DNA from: Ktedonosporobacter rubrisoli
GTDB lineage: Bacteria; Chloroflexota; Ktedonobacteria; Ktedonobacterales; Ktedonobacteraceae
Assembly (NCBI RefSeq): GCF_004208415.1
Contig: NZ_CP035758.1
Coordinates: forward strand, 5,332,001-5,396,000
Length of the DNA: 64,000 bases
Direction: 5' to 3'
In this document: in pieces, positions 54,401 through 63,400 of the stretch
Numbering within the stretch: position 1 is the first letter of the stretch
How the letters are laid out: each line of letters begins with the position of its first letter
Position numbers and translations under genes: made by a program
The notes under the pieces: model-generated
What the model was told of the DNA's origin: nothing
The model's database searches: none
Seen by the model: the letters and a program-made list of their open reading frames with translations, nothing else

Positions 54401-56634
54401 TTATTCGGCAAGCGCTGCGCAATGCAGACGTTACAGCCGACCAGATTAGTTATGTGGAAACCCATGGTTCGAGCACGCCGCTTGGCGATCCTATCGAGTT
54501 CGATTCGCTTAAGGCTGTCTTGATGCAGCAGCGCAGCTCAGAGCAACCCTGCTTGCTGGGTTCGGTCAAGACCAACATTGGCCATCTTGAGGCCGCCGCC
54601 GGCGTTGCAGGCTTGATCAAGACGGTTCTGAGTCTGCATAAGGGGGAGATCCCGCCTCACCTGCATCTGAAGAAGCTGAATTCGCATATCTCTCTCGAAG
54701 GCACGACTTTCGAGATTCCGACCAGCCTGCATACCTGGCCCGCAGGTCGCACGCGCCTGGCTGGGGTGAGCGCCTTTGGCTTTGGCGGCACAAACGTCCA
54801 TATGATCCTTGAAGAGGCTCCTAAAGGCGAGCAAGCTACCAGCGCGCTGGAACGTCCCCTCCATCAGCTGACGCTCTCAGCCCAGAGCGAGAAAGCTTTG
54901 CGCGTTCAGGCGCAAAACTACGCGGCCTTCCTGGCGCAGCATCCGGAAGTCTCTATTGCAAACGCCAGCTTTACCGCCAATACTGGACGCACGCACTTCG
55001 CGCATCGCCTGGCCATCACCGCAGCCGACGCGGCACAACTGCAAGAGCAGCTGACTGCATATGCCCAGGGCCAATCATCGGCGAATAGCCAGTACGGACA
55101 TATTCACGTGCAGGGACGGCGCAAGATTGCCTTCCTCTTCACCGGTCAGGGCTCACAATATGTAGGAATGGGACGCGAGCTTTACGAGACCCAACCAACA
55201 TTCCGGAAAGCGCTTGATCGCTGTGCCGAGATCTTGCAAGCTTATCTGAGCCGTCCGCTGCTTTCGGTGCTCTATCCAGCGCCAAATACGACGTCTCCGC
55301 TCGACGAGACCGAGTATACACAGCCTGCTCTCTTCGCGCTAGAATATGCGCTGGCTGAGTTGTGGCGCTCATGGGGCATTGAACCTGATATTGTCATGGG
55401 CCACAGCGTGGGCGAGTATGTAGCAGCCTGCGTCGCTGGCATGTTTAGTCTTGAAGATGGGCTCAAGCTTATTACGATGCGCGCACGCTTGATGCAAGCA
55501 CAGCCGCAGGTGGGCGAGATGGTTGTGATCTTCGCTGAGCAGTTACAGTTGCAGAGCGAATTGGAGCCATTCCAGGACAAGATCTCAATTGCCGCCATCA
55601 ATGGGCCGAAAAATACTGTCATCTCAGGCGAACGCGAAGCGGTCAAGGCCCTGGTACAACGCCTGCAGGCAAAGGGTCTGACAACGCATCCCATGACCGT
55701 CTCTCACGCTTTCCATTCGCCCTTAATGGAACCATTGCTGGATACATTCGAGCGGGTAGCTGACCAGATAGACTACGCCCCAGTGCGCATCCCGCTGGTT
55801 TGCAACCTGACGGGCCAGATTCTCTCCGTGGGAGAAACGCTTAACGCCAGCTACTGGCGCCAGCATACGCGCCAGCCAGTCAAGTTTGCGGCAGGCATGC
55901 AGGCGCTAGCCGAAAAGGGCTTTGATCTCTTCCTGGAGCTTGGCCCCACTCCTGTGTTATCGGGTATGGGCAAACGCTGCCTGCCAGAAGATACGCGAAC
56001 CTGGACGCATTCTCTACGCAGAGGCCAGAATGATTGGCAAGCGCTTCTAAACAGTGTCGCCACGCTCTATATACAAGGAATAGAGTTAGACTGGTCGGGG
56101 CTAGATAGCGACTATAGTCGCCAGCGCCTTCCGTTGCCCACCTATCCCTTTGAACGCGAGCACTGCTGGATCGAGATTAGCGAGGCAGATACACGTTCAT
56201 ACCAGGAAGCACCAGTTCCATCTATAAGCCAGGGCGCTGCTACGGGACGGCATCCACTCCTTGACACCCATATGGAATTGGTACATCCAGCAGAAACTCA
56301 CATTTGGGAAATTGAGCTAGACAAACACCGCCTACCATATCTAAACGACCACCGTATTCAGGGGGCAATGGCTCTTCCGGTCTCGGTCTATGTTGAGATG
56401 GCCCAGGCCGCTACGGTGGAAGTCTTTGGGCCAGGAACCCATGTTCTGACAGGCATTGAGCTAAAGAAGCTGCTCCTCCTGCCCGAGCAAGGGTCCCAAA
56501 AGGTCCAGGTAGTCCTTTCTTCCGACGCGAATGAACAGGTATCTTTCCAGGTCTACAGTCATTCCGCGGGTGTGCCGGACCAACCGCGCAAGTTGTGGAC
56601 ATTGCATGCTGTTGGAAAGATCAGTCATAATTAG
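51430..56634 (+). CDS. Hybrid FAAL-ACP-KS-AT polyketide synthase ending in the first half of a DH domain
   Basis: A 1734-residue protein with a TTG start. Residues ~10-590: fatty acyl-AMP ligase (FQYTSGSTGMPKGVMVTHGN; FLRTGDLGFLKDGELFITGRLKDMIIIRG). ~615-690: ACP, phosphopantetheine Ser651 in YGMDSLQAISI. ~705-1130: ketosynthase with Cys877 (DTACSSSL), His1012 (ETHGSSTPLGDPIE) and His1052 (KTNIGHLEAAAG). ~1235-1530: acyltransferase, Ser1326 (GHSVGEY) and HAFH, the malonyl-type motif. ~1605-1734: only the N-terminal hot-dog of a dehydratase, His1641 in DHRIQGAMALP (HxxxGxxxxP); the chain stops after LWTLHAVGKI, the natural end of that subdomain. It should activate a fatty acid, load it on its own ACP and extend it once. 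The missing DH half is on the next protein. Confidence 0.93.
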   Translation: MSKSISTPDFELSTLIDLLRWRVAQQPDRRVFSFLTDGEIEKEYLTFADLDRQARIVAAALQSCAESGARALLIYPSGLEFIAAFFGCLYSGIIAVPVYPPSATRSDRTLTKFRAIANDVEPAVVLTTTSLSSRVEGLLAQSPEIQKAQIIITDTIPFDMEEQWKMPAISADALAFFQYTSGSTGMPKGVMVTHGNLLHNSSVVARYCEHPATAHGVTWLPLYHDLGLIGGILQPIYSGYESTIMSPATFLQRPFRWLQAVSRTKATISGGPNFAYDLCVRKITPEQKAQLDLSHWEVAANGAEPVRPETIERFSEAFASCGFRREAFYPCYGLAEATLVVSGNHKGQSPIFTTFQEEALEQNRVVVATEQDKNPRRLVSSGWIAHDEKVVIVNPDTLASCQPDEVGEIWVSSPSITKGYWQKAEETERIFNAHISDTGEGPFLRTGDLGFLKDGELFITGRLKDMIIIRGSNHYPQDIELTVEHSHAGLRAGCGVAFSVEVQGEERLVLVQEVERQYLRSNLDEIVAAIRAAVAERHELQPYAVALIKTGSIHKTSSGKVQRRSTREAFLNGTLDTVYEWRLGQADQQPMAEREAISEEQAASPEIEQARPGHTAEEIQNWLIAQIAELLQVKASEIDVNLPFAHYGMDSLQAISIAGDLEDWLGSSISPTLVYDYPTIAAVARHLAGEPQELPAREESQRPTTTDAIAIVGLGCRFPGAESPEEFWQLLRNGLDGISEVPEQRWDLQKFYAPEQATPGKMNTRWGGFLKQVDQFDPYFFGIAPREASRMDPQQRLLLEVAWEALEYAGIAPNKLAGSQTGVFVGISSSDYSQIQFSNPALLDAYAGTGNAHSIAANRLSYLLDLRGPSMAMDTACSSSLLAVHMACQSLRNGECDMALAGGVNLILTPELTITFSQAHMMSADGHCKTFDDSADGYVRSEGCGIVVLKPLSKALQDGDNILAVIRGSAVNQDGRSNGLTAPNGPSQEAVIRQALRNADVTADQISYVETHGSSTPLGDPIEFDSLKAVLMQQRSSEQPCLLGSVKTNIGHLEAAAGVAGLIKTVLSLHKGEIPPHLHLKKLNSHISLEGTTFEIPTSLHTWPAGRTRLAGVSAFGFGGTNVHMILEEAPKGEQATSALERPLHQLTLSAQSEKALRVQAQNYAAFLAQHPEVSIANASFTANTGRTHFAHRLAITAADAAQLQEQLTAYAQGQSSANSQYGHIHVQGRRKIAFLFTGQGSQYVGMGRELYETQPTFRKALDRCAEILQAYLSRPLLSVLYPAPNTTSPLDETEYTQPALFALEYALAELWRSWGIEPDIVMGHSVGEYVAACVAGMFSLEDGLKLITMRARLMQAQPQVGEMVVIFAEQLQLQSELEPFQDKISIAAINGPKNTVISGEREAVKALVQRLQAKGLTTHPMTVSHAFHSPLMEPLLDTFERVADQIDYAPVRIPLVCNLTGQILSVGETLNASYWRQHTRQPVKFAAGMQALAEKGFDLFLELGPTPVLSGMGKRCLPEDTRTWTHSLRRGQNDWQALLNSVATLYIQGIELDWSGLDSDYSRQRLPLPTYPFEREHCWIEISEADTRSYQEAPVPSISQGAATGRHPLLDTHMELVHPAETHIWEIELDKHRLPYLNDHRIQGAMALPVSVYVEMAQAATVEVFGPGTHVLTGIELKKLLLLPEQGSQKVQVVLSSDANEQVSFQVYSHSAGVPDQPRKLWTLHAVGKISHN

Positions 56635-56665
56635 AGGAAGTTGTGACTTCATTCAGGAGGATATC

Positions 56666-59600
56666 GTGTCATCTATAATAACCCCTGATCATAGTAAGGG
56701 GATAGGGTTCGGACTCATCTTTTTTTCCAGTAGTGAGGCTCCTTTTAGCGGAGATAAATATCGCCTGGTCATCGAAAGCACACGATTCGCTGACCAGCAT
56801 GGATTCTCATCTGTATGGATTCCCGAACGCCACTTTACCAGGGATGGTTGGCTCTATCCCAACCCGGCCATATTGCTGGCGGCCCTGGCGCGCGAGACCA
56901 GGCAGATCGGCTTGCGCGCCGGTAGCGTGGTCATGCCTCTGCATGACCCTATCAGGGTGGCCGAAGAATGGGCAATGGTAGACAACCTCTCAGGGGGTAG
57001 AGTTGGTATCTCTTTTGCCTCGGGCTGGCATCCCAACGACTTTGTTTTCTTCCCAGAGAACTACACCAACCGTAACGAAGTGATGTATCGCGGTATCGAG
57101 ACAGTACAGAAGTTATGGCGTGGAGAAGCCATCAAGGTCAAAAGCGGGGATGGCAATCTTGTCGAGATACGTACCTATCCCACGCCCATACAAGCTGAGC
57201 TACCGATCTGGGTCACGGCCGCTGGCAATCCCAAGACGTTTGCCGGCGCGGGAGCTCTTGGCGCCAATCTGCTCACGCATATGTATAACCAGACCCCCGA
57301 GGAATTGGCCGAAAAGATCAGTATCTACCGTGAGGCACGTGCGCAACACGGTTTCGATCCTCAGACCGGCCTGGTCTCGGTTATGCTGCACACCTTTATT
57401 GCGGAAAGTCTTGAGGCCGTCCATAAACAGGTTCAAGATCCCTTCTGCGAGTATCTGAAATCGGCCTCTTATCTTGTTAATGCAATAGCTTATAGCAGAG
57501 GACAGAAAGTTGATATCAATAGCCTCTCTGAGCAGGATCTCAACGACTACTTGCAATTCGTCTATGAGCGACTTATCTCAACAGAGCGTGTGCTATTTGG
57601 TACTCCTGAGTCCTGCTTAAATCTTGTCACGCAATTGCGCGCGGCAGGAGCCAATGAGATTGCCTGTCAGCTCGACTTCGGTGTAGATATCGATGTTGTG
57701 CTACGCAATATGCCCTACCTGAATCAGCTAAAGGAGCTTAGCAATGCGGCAGCTCCAGCACCATCGCACCCGGTGTTGGAGCTGCCGCACGCCGAACACA
57801 CCTCGCTGCACATACACACTAACGGCAATGCCCCTGTCAAGGAACATAACGGCACAACGAGAGCTGCGCAGGCCTCTGCTCCGCAAAACCGGCTGAAGGA
57901 TATTCAGCAACGCTGCCAGAAAGAGGTCTCTATCTCAGCTTTCTACAATCGGCTGCGCGACCGAGGTATCCAGCTCGGCGCTAGCTTTCAGGGGATCGAG
58001 CGGCTCTGGCGCCGGGATGGTGAGGCGCTGGGCCATATCCAGATTCTTGAAACCCTGGATCGAGATAGCTCCTTCTACCAGGTGCATCCGGCTCTCCTGG
58101 ATGCCTGTTTCCAGGTTCTGGTAGCCGCGTTACCCGATGCAGCTATCTCCCATGATTCTGCACTCTACCTGCCTACGGGCCTGCAAAGCTTTCAAGTTCA
58201 CCAGCGGCCCGGCAAACAGGTCTGGAGCCACGCAGTGCTTAAATCGAGCTCGGAGCATGCGCAGGCAGCCTTTGAGGGCGATGTCTATATTCTCGATGAT
58301 GAGGGCCAGATCCTGATCGAGGCCAGTGGGCTGCAATTGCAACGCTCGGAACCTGTCGCGGCAACAGAAGAACAAAGCCAGCTCAACGATTGGCTCTATG
58401 AGCTGCGCTGGGAGCCCGCTCCCCAAACTCAGGCCGCCGCAAGCACAGCGACACAGGCTGGACGCTGGCTGATCTTTATGGATCAAGCCGGAGTTGGCCA
58501 GAAACTTGTTGATTTGCTTGAAGCTCATGGCAATACTGTCTGTACTGTGGTAGCAGCCGACACTTATCAACGCCTGGCGCCTCACCATTATCAGCTCAAC
58601 CCTGCCCAGGCAGAGGATGTGCAGCACGTCATTCAGGACCAGCTCAAATCAGCTTCACTGCGCGGCATTGTCCATCTCTGGAATCTTGATGCTACGGCAG
58701 TCGAGCAGACCAGTGCGGCTTCACTGGAAGCAGATCAGGTAACCGGCGTCAGTAGCGTGCTGAATGTAATCAAGGCTCTTATCAACGCCGGAACAACCGA
58801 AACAACGCGCCTCTGGCTAGCCACGCGGGGAGCCCAGGCCGTCAGCGCAAAGCCTGAACCGCTCGCGATCGCGCAATCGCCAGTCTGGGGATTGGGCAAA
58901 ACCTGCGCAATGGAGCATCCCGAGTTCTGGGGTGGCTTGATCGATCTTGATCCGCAAGAGTCGCTAGAAAATACGGCTCAGCAGTTGCTCAACGCAATTA
59001 GTGGCGAGCATGGTGAGGATCAATTAGCCTTCCGCCAGGGACAGCGCTACGTCGCCCGCCTGGTGCGTAGCCAGGACTGGCAGAAAAAGAACCTGACAGT
59101 GCGCACCGATAGCAGCTATCTGATTACCGGTGGTCTGTGGGGACTCGGCCTTGAGGTCGCGCGCTGGCTGGCTCAGAAAGGCGCTCAGCACCTCATCCTG
59201 TTAGGTCGCACCGTATTACCGGCTCGCGAGCATTGGGATCAAGTACAGGATGGCAGCAGACTCGCCCGCCAGATCGCAGGAATACGCGAGCTAGAAAAGC
59301 TGGGCAGCCATGTGCACTATGCAGCGGTTGACGTCGCTGACGAGGAGCGCTTAGCTGCTTTCCTGCAGGATTTCCAGCGCCAGGGCTACCCGGCTATTAG
59401 AGGCGTCATTCACGCCGCCTCAGTCTGGCAAGACACGCAGGGCCGCTCGCTGGTAGGGCCGCTAGCCAATCTCGATATTACAGCTTTAGAAACCGTCTTC
59501 CGCCCCAAAGTCAGGGGAGGTTGGCTGCTCTACACCTTGCTCAAAGGCACAACGCTTGACTTTTTCGTCTCATTCTCCTCAGGAGCCTCGCTGATTGGCT

Positions 59601-60433
59601 CTGCTGCACAGGGCAACTATGCAGCAGCAGGAGCATTTCTTGATGCCTTATCTCATCATTTACGAGCGTTGGGCCTGCCAGCTCTGAGCATTGATTGGGG
59701 AGCTGTATCCGAGACCGGCTTTGGCGCCACACCCGAGGGACTACGCGTCCACGAGTACTGGGAAACGCACGGCATTCAGCGTATTACCCCCAGACATGTG
59801 CTGGAAGCCCTGGAGTTGCTTATTCCGCAAGCAGCGGCTCAGGTTGGCGTGATGAAGCTCGATTGGCATCTTCTGCAGCAATTCTATGCTCAAATTGCTC
59901 AACTTCCCCTGGTAAGAAACCTGGTTGAAGCACCTACTAGCAATCAGACCCATGCAGGTGTTACACTATCAGGAAAAAGTGCGATTATCCAAACAATTCT
60001 TGGTGCAAATCAGGGGGAGCGCCAACAGTTGATGGAAGGCTATCTCTGTGAACAGGTGTCTGGAGTACTGCGAGTTCCTGCATCCAGGCTCGATGTTTTA
60101 CAGCCTCTGACAGCCCTGGGGCTTGATTCTTTAATGGCTATCGAATTAAAGAATCGGCTCGAACACGAGCTAAGCGTGCGCATCCCTATCGTGACATTCC
60201 TTCAGGGACCAAGCATCGCCCAGTTCGCGCGCCAGCTACTCGATCAGCTGGCAACCGCCGATTCAGCAGCTCCTCCCGAAACACCAGAGCAAGGTCAGGC
60301 AGCGGATAAGCAGGTTGCTCTCGTCAACCAGGGTGACGCAGCTCAGTTGCTCACTCAGCTCGACCAACTTTCCGACGAGGAGGTGGATTCGCTGCTCAAC
60401 CGCATGTTGCAGGAAGAGGAACTTAACCTATGA
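56666..60433 (+). CDS. LLM monooxygenase - second half DH - KR - ACP polyketide synthase
   Basis: A 1255-residue protein starting at GTG 56666, with AGGAGG five bases upstream. Residues ~10-365: luciferase-like monooxygenase of the natural-product type (GIGFGLIFFSSSEAPFSGDKYRLV; VWIPERHFTRDGWLYPNPAI; LSGGRVGISFASGWHPNDFVFFPENY). ~420-565: C-terminal hot-dog of a dehydratase (FYNRLRDRGIQLGASFQGIERLWRR), with HPALLDA giving His474 and catalytic Asp479. ~640-1010: ketoreductase with GGLWGLGLEVARWLA and Tyr985 (QGNYAAAGAFLDAL). ~1110-1190: ACP, Ser1155 in LGLDSLMAIELKNR. The C-terminal helix (LDQLSDEEVDSLLNRMLQEEE) looks like a docking segment for the NRPS. It overlaps the next gene as ATGA. The odd feature is the monooxygenase lying between the two DH halves. 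Confidence 0.93.
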   Translation: MSSIITPDHSKGIGFGLIFFSSSEAPFSGDKYRLVIESTRFADQHGFSSVWIPERHFTRDGWLYPNPAILLAALARETRQIGLRAGSVVMPLHDPIRVAEEWAMVDNLSGGRVGISFASGWHPNDFVFFPENYTNRNEVMYRGIETVQKLWRGEAIKVKSGDGNLVEIRTYPTPIQAELPIWVTAAGNPKTFAGAGALGANLLTHMYNQTPEELAEKISIYREARAQHGFDPQTGLVSVMLHTFIAESLEAVHKQVQDPFCEYLKSASYLVNAIAYSRGQKVDINSLSEQDLNDYLQFVYERLISTERVLFGTPESCLNLVTQLRAAGANEIACQLDFGVDIDVVLRNMPYLNQLKELSNAAAPAPSHPVLELPHAEHTSLHIHTNGNAPVKEHNGTTRAAQASAPQNRLKDIQQRCQKEVSISAFYNRLRDRGIQLGASFQGIERLWRRDGEALGHIQILETLDRDSSFYQVHPALLDACFQVLVAALPDAAISHDSALYLPTGLQSFQVHQRPGKQVWSHAVLKSSSEHAQAAFEGDVYILDDEGQILIEASGLQLQRSEPVAATEEQSQLNDWLYELRWEPAPQTQAAASTATQAGRWLIFMDQAGVGQKLVDLLEAHGNTVCTVVAADTYQRLAPHHYQLNPAQAEDVQHVIQDQLKSASLRGIVHLWNLDATAVEQTSAASLEADQVTGVSSVLNVIKALINAGTTETTRLWLATRGAQAVSAKPEPLAIAQSPVWGLGKTCAMEHPEFWGGLIDLDPQESLENTAQQLLNAISGEHGEDQLAFRQGQRYVARLVRSQDWQKKNLTVRTDSSYLITGGLWGLGLEVARWLAQKGAQHLILLGRTVLPAREHWDQVQDGSRLARQIAGIRELEKLGSHVHYAAVDVADEERLAAFLQDFQRQGYPAIRGVIHAASVWQDTQGRSLVGPLANLDITALETVFRPKVRGGWLLYTLLKGTTLDFFVSFSSGASLIGSAAQGNYAAAGAFLDALSHHLRALGLPALSIDWGAVSETGFGATPEGLRVHEYWETHGIQRITPRHVLEALELLIPQAAAQVGVMKLDWHLLQQFYAQIAQLPLVRNLVEAPTSNQTHAGVTLSGKSAIIQTILGANQGERQQLMEGYLCEQVSGVLRVPASRLDVLQPLTALGLDSLMAIELKNRLEHELSVRIPIVTFLQGPSIAQFARQLLDQLATADSAAPPETPEQGQAADKQVALVNQGDAAQLLTQLDQLSDEEVDSLLNRMLQEEELNL

Positions 60434-63400
60434 ATGACGCCTCAAAACGAATAGCCAGCCTCTCTCCAGAGGAAAAGAGGGCACTTCTAGCACAGCTATT
60501 GCGGGAGAAGGCGCAGGAGGCAAAGGAGCCGCAAGACCGGTCGGCCCTTTCCCACGATCAAAAGGCTTTGTGGTTTTTGTACCGACTCGCTCCAGAAAGT
60601 GCCGCATACAATCTTTTGTATGCGGCACGTGTGCGTTCAACATTGGATGTTGCGGCGCTTGGGCGCGCGGTACAAGCTTTGATTCATCGCTACCCTATCC
60701 TTACTGCTACGTATGGCATGCAGGAGAACGAACCCATCCAGCGCTTCCATCCAGAGCAGGCAGTCAATGTCGAGCTTATCGAGGCCGCCGGCTGGAGCGA
60801 GGAGTATTTGCGACAGCAATTGGAAGAAGAGGGGAATCGCCCCTTCAATCTAGAACAGGGACCCATATTACGCGTAAAATTGTTTGCTCGCTCTCATCAA
60901 GATTATATTCTTGCCCTGACTGTTCACCATATCGCTGTCGATTTCTGGTCGCTCGACATTCTCGTTGAGGAGCTCTATGCGCTCTATGCGGCCGATAGCC
61001 TGGGGCTTCCCTCGCCGCTAGCAGCGCCAGGGCCACAGTATAGCGAATACGTACGCAAACAAAACGAGATGCTGGCCGGTCCCGAGGGCCAGCGCTTGCG
61101 CGCCTACTGGCTGGAGGAGTTAGCAGGTGATTTACCGGTAACCCACCTGCCTACCGATCGTCCTCGTCCGCCCGTTCAATCTTATCGCGGAGCTTCCCAC
61201 AGCTTTACGCTCAGCGAGGAGCTTTCCAGGCGCCTGCGTACGCTGGCTAACGGCGAACAGGTGACGCTCTTTATGCTGCTGCTGGCAGCTTTCCAGACCT
61301 TATTATTCCGTTATTCACACCAGGAAGATTTGATTACCGGCACTCCGGCGCTCGGGCGTAACCGCAGCGAGCTGGAAAAGGTGGTGGGCTATCTCGCTAA
61401 TCCCGTGGCCCTGCGCGCCAATTTCGCCGGCAATCCAAGCTTTAAAGATCTGCTCGCCCAGGTGCGCCGCATTGTGCTTGGCGCGCTTGAACATCAGGAT
61501 TATCCTTTCCCGCTTCTTGTCGAGCAGCTCCAACCCAAACGTGATCCCAGCTATTCGCCGATCTTCCAGACACTGTTTATCTGGGATAAGATGCGCATTG
61601 CCAGCGAACCTGTGCAATCAGCACAAAATGGCCATAACGGCAAAAATGGTCAGCATCTCAGCCTGGAACCCTTCGCCTATGGCCAACAGGGAGCGCCTTT
61701 CGATCTGACGCTGACGATCTTTGAGCACGAGCATTTTCTGGCCGCCGATTTTCGCTACAATACCGATCTATTCGAAGCCAGCACGCTTGCCCGCATGGCC
61801 GAACATTTCCAGACTTTATTGAACGGCATCGTCGAACAACCTACGCAACGCGTGCAGGATCTTCCCCTACTGAGCGAGGCTGAGCGGGAGCAGATCCTAC
61901 TTAAGTGGAACGCCACGCAGAGCCCTTATCCCGAGCATGCCACCCTCCATCAGCTTATCGAGGAGCAGGTTCAGCGCACGCCAGAGGCACCGGCCGTGAT
62001 CTTTGAGGGCACGATCCTTTCGTATCGCGAATTAAACAGCCGGGCCAATCGCCTGGCGCACACACTTCAGGCCATGGGTATCGGACCAGATACGCTGGTC
62101 GGCGTGTGCATGGAGCGCTCTCTTGAAATGGTTGTTGCTCTTGTGGGCATTCTCAAGGCCGGTGGGGCCTATGTGCCGCTTGATCCTGCCTATCCCCAGG
62201 AACGGCTCTCATATATGCTGCAGGATGCACAGGTTCCCGTACTCTTAACCCAGACGCATATTGCGCGCGAGCTGCCCGAGATCGCGGCAAAACAGCTCTG
62301 TCTGGATGAGGATTGGCAGAACTGGCAAGTGCCAGCCTCTACCCAGGAGGAGAATCCTTGCAGCTCTGTCGGACCAGAGAATCTTGTCTATATGATCTAT
62401 ACCTCTGGCTCTACAGGCAAGCCCAAGGGCGTCATGAATACGCACCGCGGCATCTGCAATCGCCTCTACTGGATGCAGCAAACCTACAAGCTTACGGCAG
62501 AGGATCGCGTCTTACAAAAGACGCCTTTCAGCTTCGACGTCTCGGCCTGGGAGTTCTTCTGGCCCTTACTGAGCGGCGCCGCGCTTGTCGTAGCGCGTCC
62601 AGGCGGGCAACAGGACCCGGCTTACCTGGCCTCAATCATTGCCGAAGAGCACATCACGACGCTGCACTTTGTACCCTCAATGCTGCAAGCCTTCCTGCTG
62701 GAGCCAGAGCTGGCCGAGCGCGGCAAGAGCTTAAAGCGCGTCATCTGTAGCGGCGAGGCGCTGCCCTTTGATCTGCAAGAGCGCTTCTTTGCCAGCCTTG
62801 ATGCCGAATTGCACAATCTCTACGGTCCGACCGAAGCTGCCATCGACGTTACTTACTGGGCCTGTCAGCGCGGCAGTCGCGATCTGATTGTGCCGATTGG
62901 CCGTCCGATTGCCAATACCCAGATCTATATCCTTGACCAGTCCCAGAACCCGGTCCCCGTTGGCGTGGCCGGCGAGCTCTACATCGGCGGCGTTGGCGTG
63001 GCTCGTGGCTACTTTAACCGCCCCGAATTGACAGCCGAGAAGTTTGTGCGTGATCCCTTCAGTCAGGACCCGCAGGCTCGCCTTTTCAGAACTGGAGACC
63101 TGGCCCGCTACCGCGCCGATGGGGCCATAGAGTTCCTGGGGCGTATCGATCATCAAGTCAAGATTCGCGGTTTCCGTATCGAGTTGGGCGAGATTGAGGC
63201 CGTGCTGGCTCAGCATCCGACCCTCAAAGAAGTTGTAGTGATGGCACGCGAAGATACACCAGGCAATAAGCGCCTCGTCGCCTACCTGGTTCCCAGCGGC
63301 CAGACCAGGGCCACAGGGAAGCAGAGCGACAGCACGCCTGTACAGCTCAATCCGCAGGAAGCTGGCCTCTCCATCGAAGCTTTGCGCGACTTCTTAAAGG

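Noticed and set aside
56531..56665. Upstream extension of the second PKS protein overlapping the first
   Set aside because: The extension runs in another frame through the DH coding region; AGGAGG plus GTG at 56666 fits the natural start of the monooxygenase domain.
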